Below, piece by piece: positions 35,453 through 44,863 of a stretch of 64,000 nucleotides of DNA. Within the stretch, counting starts at the first letter, position 1; every line of letters begins with the position of its first letter. The DNA lies in the NCBI GenBank assembly GCA_963773155.1, contig CAVZAB010000005.1:62001-126000 (forward strand), given 5' to 3'. Source of the DNA: CAVZAB01 sp963773155. GTDB lineage: Bacteria; Pseudomonadota; Alphaproteobacteria; Rhizobiales; Beijerinckiaceae. Below the pieces are notes generated by a model. It worked only from the letters and a program-made list of their open reading frames with translations, did not search any database and was not told the origin of the DNA. The translations under genes were made by a program, and so were the position numbers.

Positions 35453-37144
35453 GTGAGTGTGAGTGGTGTTGTTGGTAAGCTCACCGATATAGTCAGCAAG
35501 AATTTGGGCTGGGACGCGCATGACAAATCGCAGACCAATTCCAAATCAATTCTTCCCGCCACCTCGCTTGCCAACGTGCTCCAGGCCGTCGACGACCATA
35601 TGGAGGCGCAGGTTGGCCCGGGCGGTGCGGCTTCCGGGCAGGCCGAACGCTACGAGGTCGCACAAACTCCAGCTTTGTCTTCCGTGCAAGCGATCGAGCG
35701 GCTGGCCCGCGCCAATGCCGCCATACGCAAGCGCTGCGTGACGATCGTGCGCAAGGTCGAGACCCTGGCCGGTCTCGATCAGGACCTGTCGAGCGTGTTC
35801 GGTCATTTCGATGTCGTGATGGGCGATCTCGAACAAGCGCATGCCGCGCTGGCGGAAACTTCAGCGTCGCTCGCCGCCGAGCGCGACGCGCATGATGCGA
35901 TGAAGGTCCGTCACGCAGCCGCGCTCGAGGAAAGCGAGCGCCAGCGCATCAATTTGCAGCGCCAGGACGAGGAACTCAAGGATCTCGAGGCGCGCCTCGA
36001 ACAGTTCAACCAGCTCTTGTTCGAGCGCACCCAGGCGCTTGCCGATTTACGGGCGCAAGAGGAACGGGATCGAGAACGGATCGCAGGCCTGATGCTGGAC
36101 TTGCAGGCGGCGCGCGACGGCCAGCAGCATCTCGAGGGTCAAGTCAGTCAATTGCAGGACAAACTATCCTCGGCAGGTTTGCGCGCCGAATTGGCGGAGG
36201 AAGCCAGTTCGGCCGTTCAGAATGCCTTGCAGGACGCGCGCCAGACGATTGCCAGACTAGAAGCGTCCGTGCGAGCCGCATCCGACGATCTGGCGCACGC
36301 GCAGGCTGGTGCCAGCGATCTCCAGCACGAGCGCGATCGATTGGTCCTGGCCCATGCCGACGAATTGCGGGCGCAGCAGTCGGACGTGCAGGCGCGCCAC
36401 GCCGAAACCGCAGCGCTGCGCGATCAATTGGCGGCGCTGACCGTTCGTTTCGAAGCAGCCGACCGGCTGCTTGCCGACTTGCCGGTTCTACTCGAGCGGG
36501 CCGCCGATTGGGAGCGCAAGGTCAATGATCTGACCGTTCAGAACCAACGCTTGCAGGCCAACGTTAGCGCCTCGGAAACTGCGCAGCAGGCGGTTGCCGA
36601 TCGCGCCCACACTTTGGTCAAGGCGATCAAGCTCAAGGAAAAAGAAACGGCACGGATGAAGGCAAGTCTGGATCTGGCCAGCGAGCGCTTTGAACGCGAG
36701 GCCGCCGGCATTGCCGAGGAACGAGCCGCCTGGTCGAAGGCAAAGGCCGATCTCGGTCAGCAGCTCGAAAAGGAGCGCGCCGAGCGGCTGCTGGTTCAGG
36801 CTGCGCTCGAATGTCTGCAACTCGAACGCGCCGAAGCTCAACGGGCTGCCGCTCTAACCGCGGTGAGCGGCGCCGGGCCCGCGGAGGGCAAAGCGCCGCT
36901 TGCTGCTGGCGACGCGCCGCCAGCTGCCGTCGTTTCACCGGCCGCGCACGCGCCGTCGCAACCGCTGCCGTCACGGCCATTGCCGGTGCAAGCGGCGACG
37001 TCTGAACCACCGCTCGTCCAGTTTTCGGGGCCGCCTGCCCCGCTGCACCCGGTCGAGCAGGACAAGGCGCGCCCGCGGCCGCATGGCAAGGGCAATCAGC
37101 GCCAGCGCGGCGCCAAGAAAAGGCAGGCGCTGCGGATCGAATAG
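35453..37144 (+). CDS. Long coiled-coil protein
   Basis: About 563 aa from a GTG at 35453 preceded by GGGAGG; an earlier in-frame GTG at 35402 has no ribosome site. Residues ~85-465 are almost continuous heptad coiled coil rich in Ala, Glu, Gln, Leu and Arg (LEQAHAALAETSASLAAERD, LQRQDEELKDLEARLEQFNQ). A Pro/Ala-rich linker and a basic tail (HGKGNQRQRGAKKRQALRIE) follow. There is no signal peptide, membrane segment or SMC ATPase motif. A filament-forming or scaffold role, perhaps binding nucleic acid through the basic tail, is possible but unproven. It lies 99 bp upstream of the transporter cluster in the same direction. Confidence 0.85.
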   Translation: MSVSGVVGKLTDIVSKNLGWDAHDKSQTNSKSILPATSLANVLQAVDDHMEAQVGPGGAASGQAERYEVAQTPALSSVQAIERLARANAAIRKRCVTIVRKVETLAGLDQDLSSVFGHFDVVMGDLEQAHAALAETSASLAAERDAHDAMKVRHAAALEESERQRINLQRQDEELKDLEARLEQFNQLLFERTQALADLRAQEERDRERIAGLMLDLQAARDGQQHLEGQVSQLQDKLSSAGLRAELAEEASSAVQNALQDARQTIARLEASVRAASDDLAHAQAGASDLQHERDRLVLAHADELRAQQSDVQARHAETAALRDQLAALTVRFEAADRLLADLPVLLERAADWERKVNDLTVQNQRLQANVSASETAQQAVADRAHTLVKAIKLKEKETARMKASLDLASERFEREAAGIAEERAAWSKAKADLGQQLEKERAERLLVQAALECLQLERAEAQRAAALTAVSGAGPAEGKAPLAAGDAPPAAVVSPAAHAPSQPLPSRPLPVQAATSEPPLVQFSGPPAPLHPVEQDKARPRPHGKGNQRQRGAKKRQALRIE

Positions 37145-37243
37145 CACGCCAGCTGGCTCCAAAAAAGGCCCGGGACAGCAGTTTGCACCGACGGTTCGTG
37201 TCGGCTACATCTTGACGCGGAAACGCGCAAGGAGAAATCGGCC

Positions 37244-38380
37244 ATGGCGATGAAACGGGTGAGGGCACTGGCGCTCGCGTCGCTCGGCCTCGCGATCGGG
37301 TCGCCCTTGTCGGCCCAGAACAAGGAGCCGGTGACGATCGGCGCAATCGAAATCCTGACCGGGCCCAACAACAAATATGGCCTCGCCATCAAGAATGGAT
37401 TTGATCTCGCCCTGGCCGAAGTCAACGAGTCCGGCGGGGTCCTCGGCGGTCGGCCGCTCGTCATCGCCTATGAGGATTCGGCCGGCAGCAAGGAGCAGGC
37501 GATCAATGCGACGCGCCAGTTGATCGGCGCCAAGAAGGTTCCACTGCTGCTCGGCCCAACCCTGTCAAACGAAATGTTTGCCGCGGGCCCCGTCGCAAAC
37601 CAGCGTAAGATCCCAATTGTCGGCACTTCGACCACCGCCAATGGTATCACCGCGATCGGCCCCTATGTCTTTCGAACCTCGCTGCCGGAGGCCGACGTTG
37701 TGCCGGTGACGCTGCGCACGGCCAAGGAAAGGTTTGGGATCAGCAAGGTAGCCATTATGTATGGTAATGATGATGCCTTCACCAAATCGGCCTATGACGT
37801 GATGAAGGCCGCCCTCGATAAGCTCGGCATCGAAATCCTTACGACCGAAACGTTCGCCAGCAAGGACACGGATTTTTCGCCGCAGCTCACCAAGATCAAA
37901 AGCCTCAATCCCGATGCGATCGTCGTTTCCGCGCTGGTCGAGGCCGGGTCAGGCATTCTCCTTGGCAAGAAGGCGCTCGGCTTTCCGGCAAGCGTCAGAG
38001 TGATTGGTGGCAACGGGCTCAACGCGCCAAAAGTGGCCGAGATTGCTGGCGAGGCAGCCGACGGAACCCTGGTCGGCAGCCCCTGGTTCGTCGACAAGGC
38101 CGATCCGGTCAACCAGAAATTCGTCGCCGACTACAGGGCCAAATTTGGCATCAATCCCGACCAGTTCGCCGCCCAGGCCTTCGACACGCTGCACATTGTC
38201 GCCAAAGCGATCGATGCGGCAGGCGAGGCCGATCCGGACAAGATCCGCGACGCGCTTGGCGGCCAGCGCTATCAAGGCGTCATGGGGCCATTCGCCTTCA
38301 CGCCGGATCGCGACCCTGCTGACACGTCGGGCGTCGTCGTTCTCGAAATGCGCAACGGCGGATTTCAGATCCTTAAATAG
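37244..38380 (+). CDS. Branched-chain amino acid-type ABC transporter substrate-binding protein
   Basis: 378 aa, type I periplasmic binding protein of the LivK family. The signal peptide is residues 1-24 (VRALALASLGLAIGSPLSA). The mature start VTIGAIEILTGPNNKYGLAI, GGVLGGRPLVIAYEDSAGSK and PLLLGPTLSNEMFAAGPVAN follow the family. It is the first gene of a cluster also encoding two permeases and two ATPases in the order K-H-M-G-F. Such systems import branched-chain amino acids but also amides, urea and aromatic acids, so the substrate is open. Confidence 0.92.
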   Translation: MAMKRVRALALASLGLAIGSPLSAQNKEPVTIGAIEILTGPNNKYGLAIKNGFDLALAEVNESGGVLGGRPLVIAYEDSAGSKEQAINATRQLIGAKKVPLLLGPTLSNEMFAAGPVANQRKIPIVGTSTTANGITAIGPYVFRTSLPEADVVPVTLRTAKERFGISKVAIMYGNDDAFTKSAYDVMKAALDKLGIEILTTETFASKDTDFSPQLTKIKSLNPDAIVVSALVEAGSGILLGKKALGFPASVRVIGGNGLNAPKVAEIAGEAADGTLVGSPWFVDKADPVNQKFVADYRAKFGINPDQFAAQAFDTLHIVAKAIDAAGEADPDKIRDALGGQRYQGVMGPFAFTPDRDPADTSGVVVLEMRNGGFQILK

Positions 38381-38425
38381 ACGGCACGGGCCGTGGCCTA
38401 TGGCCGGGCGCCTCGGATTACCTGC

Positions 38426-39314
38426 ATGCTTGCCCAACAGCTCGTCAACGGCATCATTTCCGGGGCCATCTACGCGCTATTTGCGCTCGGCTTCACGCTG
38501 ATGTTCGGCGTCCTGCGGGTAATCAATCTGACCTACGGTTTGTATTTCTCGGCCGGGGCACTGATCGCCTTGCTGGCCGTCCAGGGTCTCTCCTGGCCAC
38601 TCTATGCTGCAATCCCGGTTGCTATTCTTACGACCGGAATCCTCGCCCTGTGCCTCGATCACATGCTGCTTGCGCCGCTGCGCCGGGCGGGGGCGCCGGA
38701 ACTGGCTTCGCTGATGGTCACTCTCGGCGCCACCCTCGTCCTCTATTCGCTGCTCGCCTCGCCGCTGGCTTTGGGCACGGAGATCCGCCGGTTTCCGCCA
38801 GGCGCCATCGGCGGGGCCACGATAGACGTTCTGTCGGTACACATTTCGCTGACCCAGATTTTGATTCTCGCAACGAACTCTTGCCGTCGTTGTTGCACTC
38901 ACCGGGCTGATGCAGCACACGAGACTGGGACTTGCGGTGCGGGCGATTGCCGAGAATGCCGCGGTTGCTCAGCTGATGGGTATCGACCAAGCCTGGCATC
39001 TGCATTTCGTCTCGTTCCTGTCGGCCGCTCTGGCTGCAATGGCCGGCATATTAATCGGCCTGAACTTCAACGCCATCCAGCCCTATATGGGCGAAACGAT
39101 GATGCTGAAGGGTTTTGCCGTCATCATTCTTGGCGGTCTTGGCAATTTCCGCGGCGCCTTGATAGCCGGGCTTTTTCTCGGCGTTCTCGAGACGCTCACT
39201 GCCGGCTACATCGCTTCCTCGCTCAAGGATGCAACCGGATTTGTGCTCCTTGTATTCACACTTTGGTGGCGTCCAACCGGCCTGTTCGGGCAGGCGGCGG
39301 AAAGGCGGGTCTGA
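38426..39314 (+). pseudogene. livH: Branched-chain amino acid-type ABC permease LivH, single frameshift
   Basis: Inner-membrane permease of the HAAT family. The ATG at 38426 starts MLAQQLVNGIISGAIYALFA, followed by FTLMFGVLRVINLTYGLYFS, typical of LivH. The frame breaks near 38880 after ISLTQILILAT. The next frame continues LAVVVALTGLMQHTRLGLAV and runs through MLKGFAVIILGGLGNFRGAL to the stop at 39314. Combined ~296 aa is normal. LivM starts 1 bp after its stop. If the frameshift is real the whole importer should be dead, yet the four other genes are intact, which favours a sequence error. Confidence 0.87.
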
Positions 39315-40163
39315 ATGACGACCCTCGACGATTTTTTTTGGACCTATCAGGGCGTCATCTACGCGCTCGGCATCAATGGCTTGCTCGCGCTGAGCATCTA
39401 TGTGGTCTTGTCAATCGGACAATTGTCGCTTGGACAGGCGGCCTTCATGGGCATCGGCGCCTATACGTCGGCGCTTTTGACGTTGAAGCTCGCCCTGCCA
39501 TATGGCCTGGTACTGGTTGCTGCCATGCTTGTGCCCGCATTGTTCGCTCTGGTCGTCGGCGGTCCAACCCTGCGCTTGTCCGGTGTCTACCTGGCTCTGG
39601 CGACAATCGGGCTCGGCGAGGTGCTGCGGATACTCTTTCTCAATACGACGCTGACCGGAGGTGCCCTGGGCCTGTCGGGGATACCCGAGCGAGGCGGTTT
39701 CGCGCTGATTTTTGGCAGCCTCGCTCTCGCGCTTGCTGGTCTGATCGCGATTGGTCGTTCGTCTATCGGTCGGGCCATGGATGCCATGCGGGAAGACGAA
39801 ATGGCCGCCAGTACGATCGGCGTCGACCTGCCGGTCTACAAGATGGCGGCGCTGACCGTCTCGGCAATGCTGGCCGGGCTTGCCGGCGCGCTTAATGCCC
39901 ATGTCTCTTCTTTCATCGGTCCCAATGATTATGGTTTCGACGCGGCGGTGACGATTCTGAGCTATGCCTTGCTCGGCGGCATTGGCTCGCCCTTCGGCCC
40001 CGTACTTGGGGCAGTGCTTTTGACGATTCTGCCGGAGGCGCTGCGACCGCTTCACGATTTCCGCCTAGTCGTCAACGGTCTCGTCATCGTCGTCGCCGTC
40101 CTGTTCATGCCGCGCGGGCTTCTTGCCTGGCGCATGCCACGCATCGGAGCGCGCTTTGACTGA
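39315..40163 (+). CDS. livM: Branched-chain amino acid-type ABC permease LivM
   Basis: 282 aa with eight to nine hydrophobic segments. Hallmarks of LivM are VLSIGQLSLGQAAFMGIGAY near residues 35-54, LRLSGVYLALATIGLGEVLR near 84-104 and FDAAVTILSYALLGGIGSPF near 208-227. It forms the membrane channel with LivH. It begins directly after the livH stop, and its own stop overlaps the TTG-started ATPase gene, so the operon is translationally tight. Confidence 0.93.
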   Translation: MTTLDDFFWTYQGVIYALGINGLLALSIYVVLSIGQLSLGQAAFMGIGAYTSALLTLKLALPYGLVLVAAMLVPALFALVVGGPTLRLSGVYLALATIGLGEVLRILFLNTTLTGGALGLSGIPERGGFALIFGSLALALAGLIAIGRSSIGRAMDAMREDEMAASTIGVDLPVYKMAALTVSAMLAGLAGALNAHVSSFIGPNDYGFDAAVTILSYALLGGIGSPFGPVLGAVLLTILPEALRPLHDFRLVVNGLVIVVAVLFMPRGLLAWRMPRIGARFD

Positions 40164-40944
40164 GGCTCTGCTCGAAGTCTCGTCGCTGTCGGTCCGATTC
40201 GGCGGGCTTGCCGCATTGAGCGACGTCGCGTTCTGCGTTTCCGGCGGCTGCGCCCACGGGCTGATCGGCCCGAACGGGGCGGGCAAGACAACGCTGTTCA
40301 ACGTGATATCCGGTCTCGCCAAGCCGCAAGCCGGTCGCATCCGCTTTGCCGGGCGCGATATACTCGACCTTGCCGTCGAAGGCCGGGCAAAGCTGGGCAT
40401 TTCTCGCACCTTCCAGAACATCCGGCTGTTTGCCGAAATGAGCGTCCTGGAGACAGTCATGACCGGGATGCATGGGCGCATGCGGGCTGGTGTCGCCCAA
40501 ATTCTCTTGCGCCTGCCGGGCTTCCGGGCGGAAGAGCGGCAGGCATGCGTTGACGCCATGGGCATTCTCGACCTTGTCGGTCTTACTGGCGCGGACCGGC
40601 GGGCCGGCGATCTGTCCTATGGGGAGCAGCGTCGCCTCGAAATAGCCCGCGCCATCGCCGCAGGTCCGAAACTGCTGCTGCTTGACGAGCCGGCCGCAGG
40701 CATGAACCCTTCCGAGAAGATGGTCCTGGTCGCGCTGGTCGAGCGGCTCAAGGCACAGGGTCTGACGATCCTGCTGGTCGAGCACGATATGCCTTTCGTA
40801 ATGGCGTTGTGCGATCGCATTACTGTCCTCAATTTCGGCCGCAGGATCGCCGAGGGCCGCCCGGCCGATATCCGTGCCGACCGGCAAGTCATCGAGGCCT
40901 ACCTTGGCACCGAGGCCGTCCCGGCTGCCAGAGAGCGCGCTTGA
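40156..40944 (+). CDS. livG: Branched-chain amino acid-type ABC transporter ATP-binding protein LivG
   Basis: ATPase of the importer, about 262 aa from a TTG at 40156 that overlaps the end of livM; an alternative TTG lies at 40123 and no ATG or GTG is available. Walker A is GPNGAGKTT, the Q-loop ISRTFQNIRLF, the signature LSYGEQRRLEIARA, Walker B LLLLDEPAAGMNP, and the switch VEHDM. The AAGMNP motif after Walker B is characteristic of LivG. It pairs with LivF on the cytoplasmic face. Confidence 0.92.
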   Translation: MTEALLEVSSLSVRFGGLAALSDVAFCVSGGCAHGLIGPNGAGKTTLFNVISGLAKPQAGRIRFAGRDILDLAVEGRAKLGISRTFQNIRLFAEMSVLETVMTGMHGRMRAGVAQILLRLPGFRAEERQACVDAMGILDLVGLTGADRRAGDLSYGEQRRLEIARAIAAGPKLLLLDEPAAGMNPSEKMVLVALVERLKAQGLTILLVEHDMPFVMALCDRITVLNFGRRIAEGRPADIRADRQVIEAYLGTEAVPAARERA

Positions 40945-41657
40945 GCTCGCCCCTGCTCATGGTGCGTGGCCTCGGGCTCGGCTACGGCCGTGGCGACGTG
41001 GTCAAGGGGATCGACCTCGATGTGCGAGAGGGCCGTGTCATTGCCTTGATCGGCGCCAATGGCGCTGGCAAAACGACGCTCCTGCGCGGCCTGTCGGGGC
41101 TGTTGGCGGTTCGCACGGGCTCGATCAGGCTGGCCGGCGAAGAACTCGCGCGGCTGCCTGCCCATCGGGTTGCCCGGATGGGCATCGTGCAGGTGCCAGA
41201 GGGCCGGCAAGTGTTTACGACGATGACAATCGCGGAGAACCTGCGCCTGGGCGCTTATCTGGTGAGGGATGAACGAGTACGGGCACAGCGCATCGACCAA
41301 GTCTTCACTTTGTTTCCGCGGCTCGCTGAACGGCGGTCGCAACCGGCCGGCCAATTGTCGGGCGGTGAGCAGCAGATGCTGGCCATGGGCCGGGCCCTGA
41401 TGGCCGATCCCCGCCTGCTGCTTCTTGACGAGCCTTCGATGGGACTTGCGCCGCTGTTCGTCGAGGAGATCTTTCGCCTCGTCGGCCGTCTCAAGCGCGA
41501 AGGGCGGACGATTCTCCTGGTCGAGCAGAATGCGAGGGCGGCCCTTGCCATTGCGGATGACGCCTATGTTCTTGAGAACGGCCGAATTACCTTGCGAGGC
41601 GATGCCGACAAGATCGCCCGGGATCCCGAAGTGCTTGCCGCCTATCTTGGCGGCTAA
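40941..41657 (+). CDS. livF: Branched-chain amino acid-type ABC transporter ATP-binding protein LivF
   Basis: Second ATPase of the importer, 238 aa. The TTG at 40941 overlaps the livG stop (TTGA); an ATG six codons later at 40959 is the alternative start. Walker A is GANGAGKTT, the signature LSGGEQQMLAMGRAL, Walker B LLLLDEPSMGLAP and the switch VEQNAR; SMGLAP is diagnostic of LivF. VPEGRQVFTTMTIAENL is the conserved Q-loop region. Its stop overlaps the stop of the convergent VOC gene by two bases (CTAA). Confidence 0.93.
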   Translation: MSSPLLMVRGLGLGYGRGDVVKGIDLDVREGRVIALIGANGAGKTTLLRGLSGLLAVRTGSIRLAGEELARLPAHRVARMGIVQVPEGRQVFTTMTIAENLRLGAYLVRDERVRAQRIDQVFTLFPRLAERRSQPAGQLSGGEQQMLAMGRALMADPRLLLLDEPSMGLAPLFVEEIFRLVGRLKREGRTILLVEQNARAALAIADDAYVLENGRITLRGDADKIARDPEVLAAYLGG

Positions 41658-42094
41658 ACTGCGGCGCGCGCCGTCGGAACCCAGACATAGCCGTCCGGAT
41701 CGATGATCATGCTTTCCCTGAGGCCGTGCGGCTTATCCATCGCTCCGGCTAGCACGACATGGCCGTGCGCGCGAGCCTCGGCCTCTACCAGGTCCGGATC
41801 GGCGCCGTAGAGCCGCAATTCAATGCCGGCCCCCCGCGTCTCTGCGCCGCGCACTATGCCTGTCAGCGGGTTGTCGAGATAGGTGTGATCGGCGTGCAGG
41901 ATCCATTCCGAACCATGGGCGCGCAGGACGGCGAAATCGAGGTCGGCATAGACGAGTTCAGCCTTGAGGACTGCCTTAGCAAATTGGGTTGCCGCCGCGA
42001 TATCGCGGACGAGCAGATTGAGCCCGAGCCCCGGACCGAGCGAATGGCCGTAAGCGTCGGCCGCCATGAAAGGATCACCGGTTCGCTTCTTCAT
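41654..42094 (-). CDS. VOC (glyoxalase/bleomycin-resistance fold) family protein
   Basis: 146 aa. Paired beta-alpha-beta-beta-beta modules are visible: LGLNLLVRDIAAATQFAKAV in the first half and GIELRLYGADPDLVEAEARA then HGLRESMIIDPDGYVWVPTA in the second. HADHTYLDNPL and the DPDG motif are usual in this superfamily. Metal-dependent members cleave or isomerise small substrates, others sequester drugs; this one cannot be specified. The ATG at 42094 is 11 bp after the stop of the fusion oxidoreductase on the same strand, so the two may be co-transcribed. Confidence 0.85.
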   Translation of the reverse strand: MKKRTGDPFMAADAYGHSLGPGLGLNLLVRDIAAATQFAKAVLKAELVYADLDFAVLRAHGSEWILHADHTYLDNPLTGIVRGAETRGAGIELRLYGADPDLVEAEARAHGHVVLAGAMDKPHGLRESMIIDPDGYVWVPTARAAV

Positions 42095-42103
42095 GGCGCC
42101 TTG

Positions 42104-44863
42104 CTAGCACAGATCGGGTGCCAGCTGAAGGCACGCTTGCGCATGGGTTTCGGCCCGCGCCACCCCGGCCAGGTCGAACCTGCCGATACGCATTTCGGCC
42201 AATTGCGGATCTGGTACCGCCTGGGCCTGGAGCAGTTTGGCGATCGGATTGGCCGATCCGGGGGGCCCGACAAACACGGCGCCGAGTATCGTCCCGTCGC
42301 GGATGACGACTCGCCACCAGGCGACGCTGAAGGGCGGTGCCGTAATGACCTCGCCGCCGTCACCGTCGCTGTTGACGTTGCCGAAACTGCGCACATCGGC
42401 GCCTTTACTTTTCAAGCGCAGAAGAACGCGCGGCGGTTCATAGGGGCATGCTTCGCCGAGAATCGCGGCGACTGCCGTGCGCGCCTGCGCCGTCGCCACC
42501 GGCCACAGCCCGGACGTTTCGCCAGGCAATTCCGCGACATCGCCGATGGCGTAGATGCTGGAATTGGACGTTTGCATGGTTCGATCGACCCGAACGCCTG
42601 TGCCAACGTCGAGACCGCAGGCCTTGGCAAGATCACAATTGGGCTTTGCTCCCATGCAGGCTACAAACAGATCAGCCGCCAGGACCCTTCCATCCTGAAG
42701 CCGAACGGCATCGAAGCTGAAATCGCCATCAAAGCCCTCGACTGTGGCTTCGGTCTCGACCGCAATATGCATATTGTTCAAATAGCGCTTTAGCATTTGC
42801 GCGCCTTCTGCATCGAGATAACGATCCATCAGCCGCGCTGACCGGTTGAGAATGGTGACGGCAATGCCGAGTTCGTGCAGGGCTTCGGCGACCTCGATGC
42901 CCAGAACGCTGCCGCCGACGATCACTGCAGTGCGGGCCGCTCGCTCTTCGACATAGGCACGTATCAATTGCGCGTCCGTGGCGGTGCGGAGCACAAAGGC
43001 ATTGGTCCGGGCGAGAAAGCCGGGGTCTGGCAGCCGTGCCGTGGCGCCGGTCGCCAGGACGAGGCGATCGAAATCCAACGCCTGGCCAGTGCCGAGGACG
43101 AGCCTTTTCGCTAGCCGATCGATCGACACGGCCCGTGAATTGGTGAGGACTCGGACGCGATTTTCAGCAAACCAGCTGTCCGGCTTCAAGTAGAGTTCAT
43201 CAATGTTGCTGTGGCCGGCGACAACATGGCCGAGCGCCATCCGATTATAGAACGGATGCGATTCTTCACCGATCATGCAAATGTCGAGCGACCGGCTTGC
43301 TCGCCGCAGCGCCTCGGCGGCGGTTGTTCCCGCCGCGCCGTTACCGACAATGACGACACGTTCCAACCCGACCAGCGCCGCTTGATCCAGGACGAAGGGA
43401 ACTTGCGGGAGCACCCGGTGCGGTCGGGTCACAAGCTCGATGCGCGAATCCTGCAACTTCCTGCCCGAAGATAGCTTGACGATCGGCTGCACGAGCGGCA
43501 GCACAACGGCCGTATCGTCGACATTGCGGTCGAAAATGACTTTGCCGCGAACCTGGCAGCTGCAGGCGAGCCGCGCTCGGCCCTCGAGGCCGAGCCGTTT
43601 GAGCGTTGCAACTTCCTCCTCGCTCGGCGGCGACAGATTATCGGCTCCCTCGACGATCAGCACTGGGTCGGCGCCGCACAGGCCTGAGCGGCAACCGGCG
43701 TTCATCTTGATGCCTGCCCCTTCCATCGCCTCGAGAAGAGTCTGGCCGGGCCGGGCCTGGATCGCATCGGAGGAGCCGCGCTCGACGATTTCGATCCGGT
43801 TCGGATTAGCACGCTGCGCCTGCGCCTCGATACGGATTTGCTCCTGCCGGGCGCGATGATGCTGCCGTTCATTTAAGGCGCCCTGGCCGACGAGGCCGAG
43901 CGCCAGCCCGACTCCATGGCCGCGGCTCATGACGACGACCCAGGGATCGACGGAGAGGCCGAGAAAGTCAGCGATCGTCTGGACAATGGTTGGACCAGTA
44001 AACCAGTAAAACAGTATAATGGCGGAACCGGCAAATACGCTGGCCGTGCGATAGGGATCGAATCCGAGAAAGGTGACGAGACATTGGTAGACGCCGGCCG
44101 ATGCGCAAGTGGCACCAATCAGGATCGAGACATGGGTCGCATAATCATAGGCAGGGCTCATGCCCTGGCCGAAAAAGCCAAGGATCAATCCGGGCAGCAT
44201 TGCCACGAAGAATCGTTTTTGTCCCGCCTCCCTCGGATCGTCGGCAAAGATGTCGGCGAAAATCGTAGCGCGTGGATTGAAATCATAGCAATTCGACTGG
44301 CAGCCGACGCAGGTCCGACAATAGCCGTTATTGACGACGACCAGGGGTGCCTGGCCATAGCTGCGCTGAATCGGGCCGAGTGGGCAGAATGTCCCACACC
44401 AGCCGCTTCTTCCCTTGAAAAGCAGGCCTCCTGCGAGGGCAGCGATGTGAACACCAACCAGACCGGCGGCGACCCAGGGGCCATTGCCGTTGAGAAAAGG
44501 CACCCGCAAGGCGACCGCGATCAGAAAGACCGCTACCGCTATTGCGTAGGTGAACGAGCGGATCAGTTCCGGTAGCGGGCGGGCCAACGAAAGGTCGAAC
44601 AGACGGGGAAGCTGGTTAACAAAGGCCATCGGGCAGACCTGCCGCCACAGGCCTGGGGCAATCACGAATAGCGTTGGCAGGGCAGGCACGGCGAGTCCCC
44701 AGAATAGGCGCAGACCTGTCGGCGGCCGAGCGACGAGCAAGATGATCAGAGCGAAAGTGGCGAGAAGCGTCGCGATGCGCAGCACGAACCATACGGGTTG
44801 CGGGATAATGGTGTTGACACTTGTATAGTTTGCAAACGCGCGTGATGAACCCGCCAACGACAT
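42104..44863 (-). CDS. Membrane 4Fe-4S / 2Fe-2S ferredoxin / FAD-NAD oxidoreductase fusion
   Basis: 919 aa from the ATG at 44863 (AAAGGGA upstream); a frame-extending ATG at 44962 is possible. Residues ~20-320 carry several transmembrane helices of the NapH/FixG type with WCGTFCPLGPIQ (~155) and CRTCVGCQSNC (~182-192), a cluster site. Residues ~355-460 form a plant-type ferredoxin domain with C391, C396, then Asp399 where the third Cys is expected (CRSGLCGAD), and CSC at 434-436. From ~500 comes an FAD/NAD domain like nitrite-reductase NirB or rubredoxin reductase (VVIVGNGAAGTTAAEAL, VIVGGSVLGIEVAE, SSIYAIGDVAEL). It probably moves electrons between NAD(P)H and a membrane partner. Partner and substrate are unknown. 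Confidence 0.88.
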   Translation of the reverse strand: MSLAGSSRAFANYTSVNTIIPQPVWFVLRIATLLATFALIILLVARPPTGLRLFWGLAVPALPTLFVIAPGLWRQVCPMAFVNQLPRLFDLSLARPLPELIRSFTYAIAVAVFLIAVALRVPFLNGNGPWVAAGLVGVHIAALAGGLLFKGRSGWCGTFCPLGPIQRSYGQAPLVVVNNGYCRTCVGCQSNCYDFNPRATIFADIFADDPREAGQKRFFVAMLPGLILGFFGQGMSPAYDYATHVSILIGATCASAGVYQCLVTFLGFDPYRTASVFAGSAIILFYWFTGPTIVQTIADFLGLSVDPWVVVMSRGHGVGLALGLVGQGALNERQHHRARQEQIRIEAQAQRANPNRIEIVERGSSDAIQARPGQTLLEAMEGAGIKMNAGCRSGLCGADPVLIVEGADNLSPPSEEEVATLKRLGLEGRARLACSCQVRGKVIFDRNVDDTAVVLPLVQPIVKLSSGRKLQDSRIELVTRPHRVLPQVPFVLDQAALVGLERVVIVGNGAAGTTAAEALRRASRSLDICMIGEESHPFYNRMALGHVVAGHSNIDELYLKPDSWFAENRVRVLTNSRAVSIDRLAKRLVLGTGQALDFDRLVLATGATARLPDPGFLARTNAFVLRTATDAQLIRAYVEERAARTAVIVGGSVLGIEVAEALHELGIAVTILNRSARLMDRYLDAEGAQMLKRYLNNMHIAVETEATVEGFDGDFSFDAVRLQDGRVLAADLFVACMGAKPNCDLAKACGLDVGTGVRVDRTMQTSNSSIYAIGDVAELPGETSGLWPVATAQARTAVAAILGEACPYEPPRVLLRLKSKGADVRSFGNVNSDGDGGEVITAPPFSVAWWRVVIRDGTILGAVFVGPPGSANPIAKLLQAQAVPDPQLAEMRIGRFDLAGVARAETHAQACLQLAPDLC

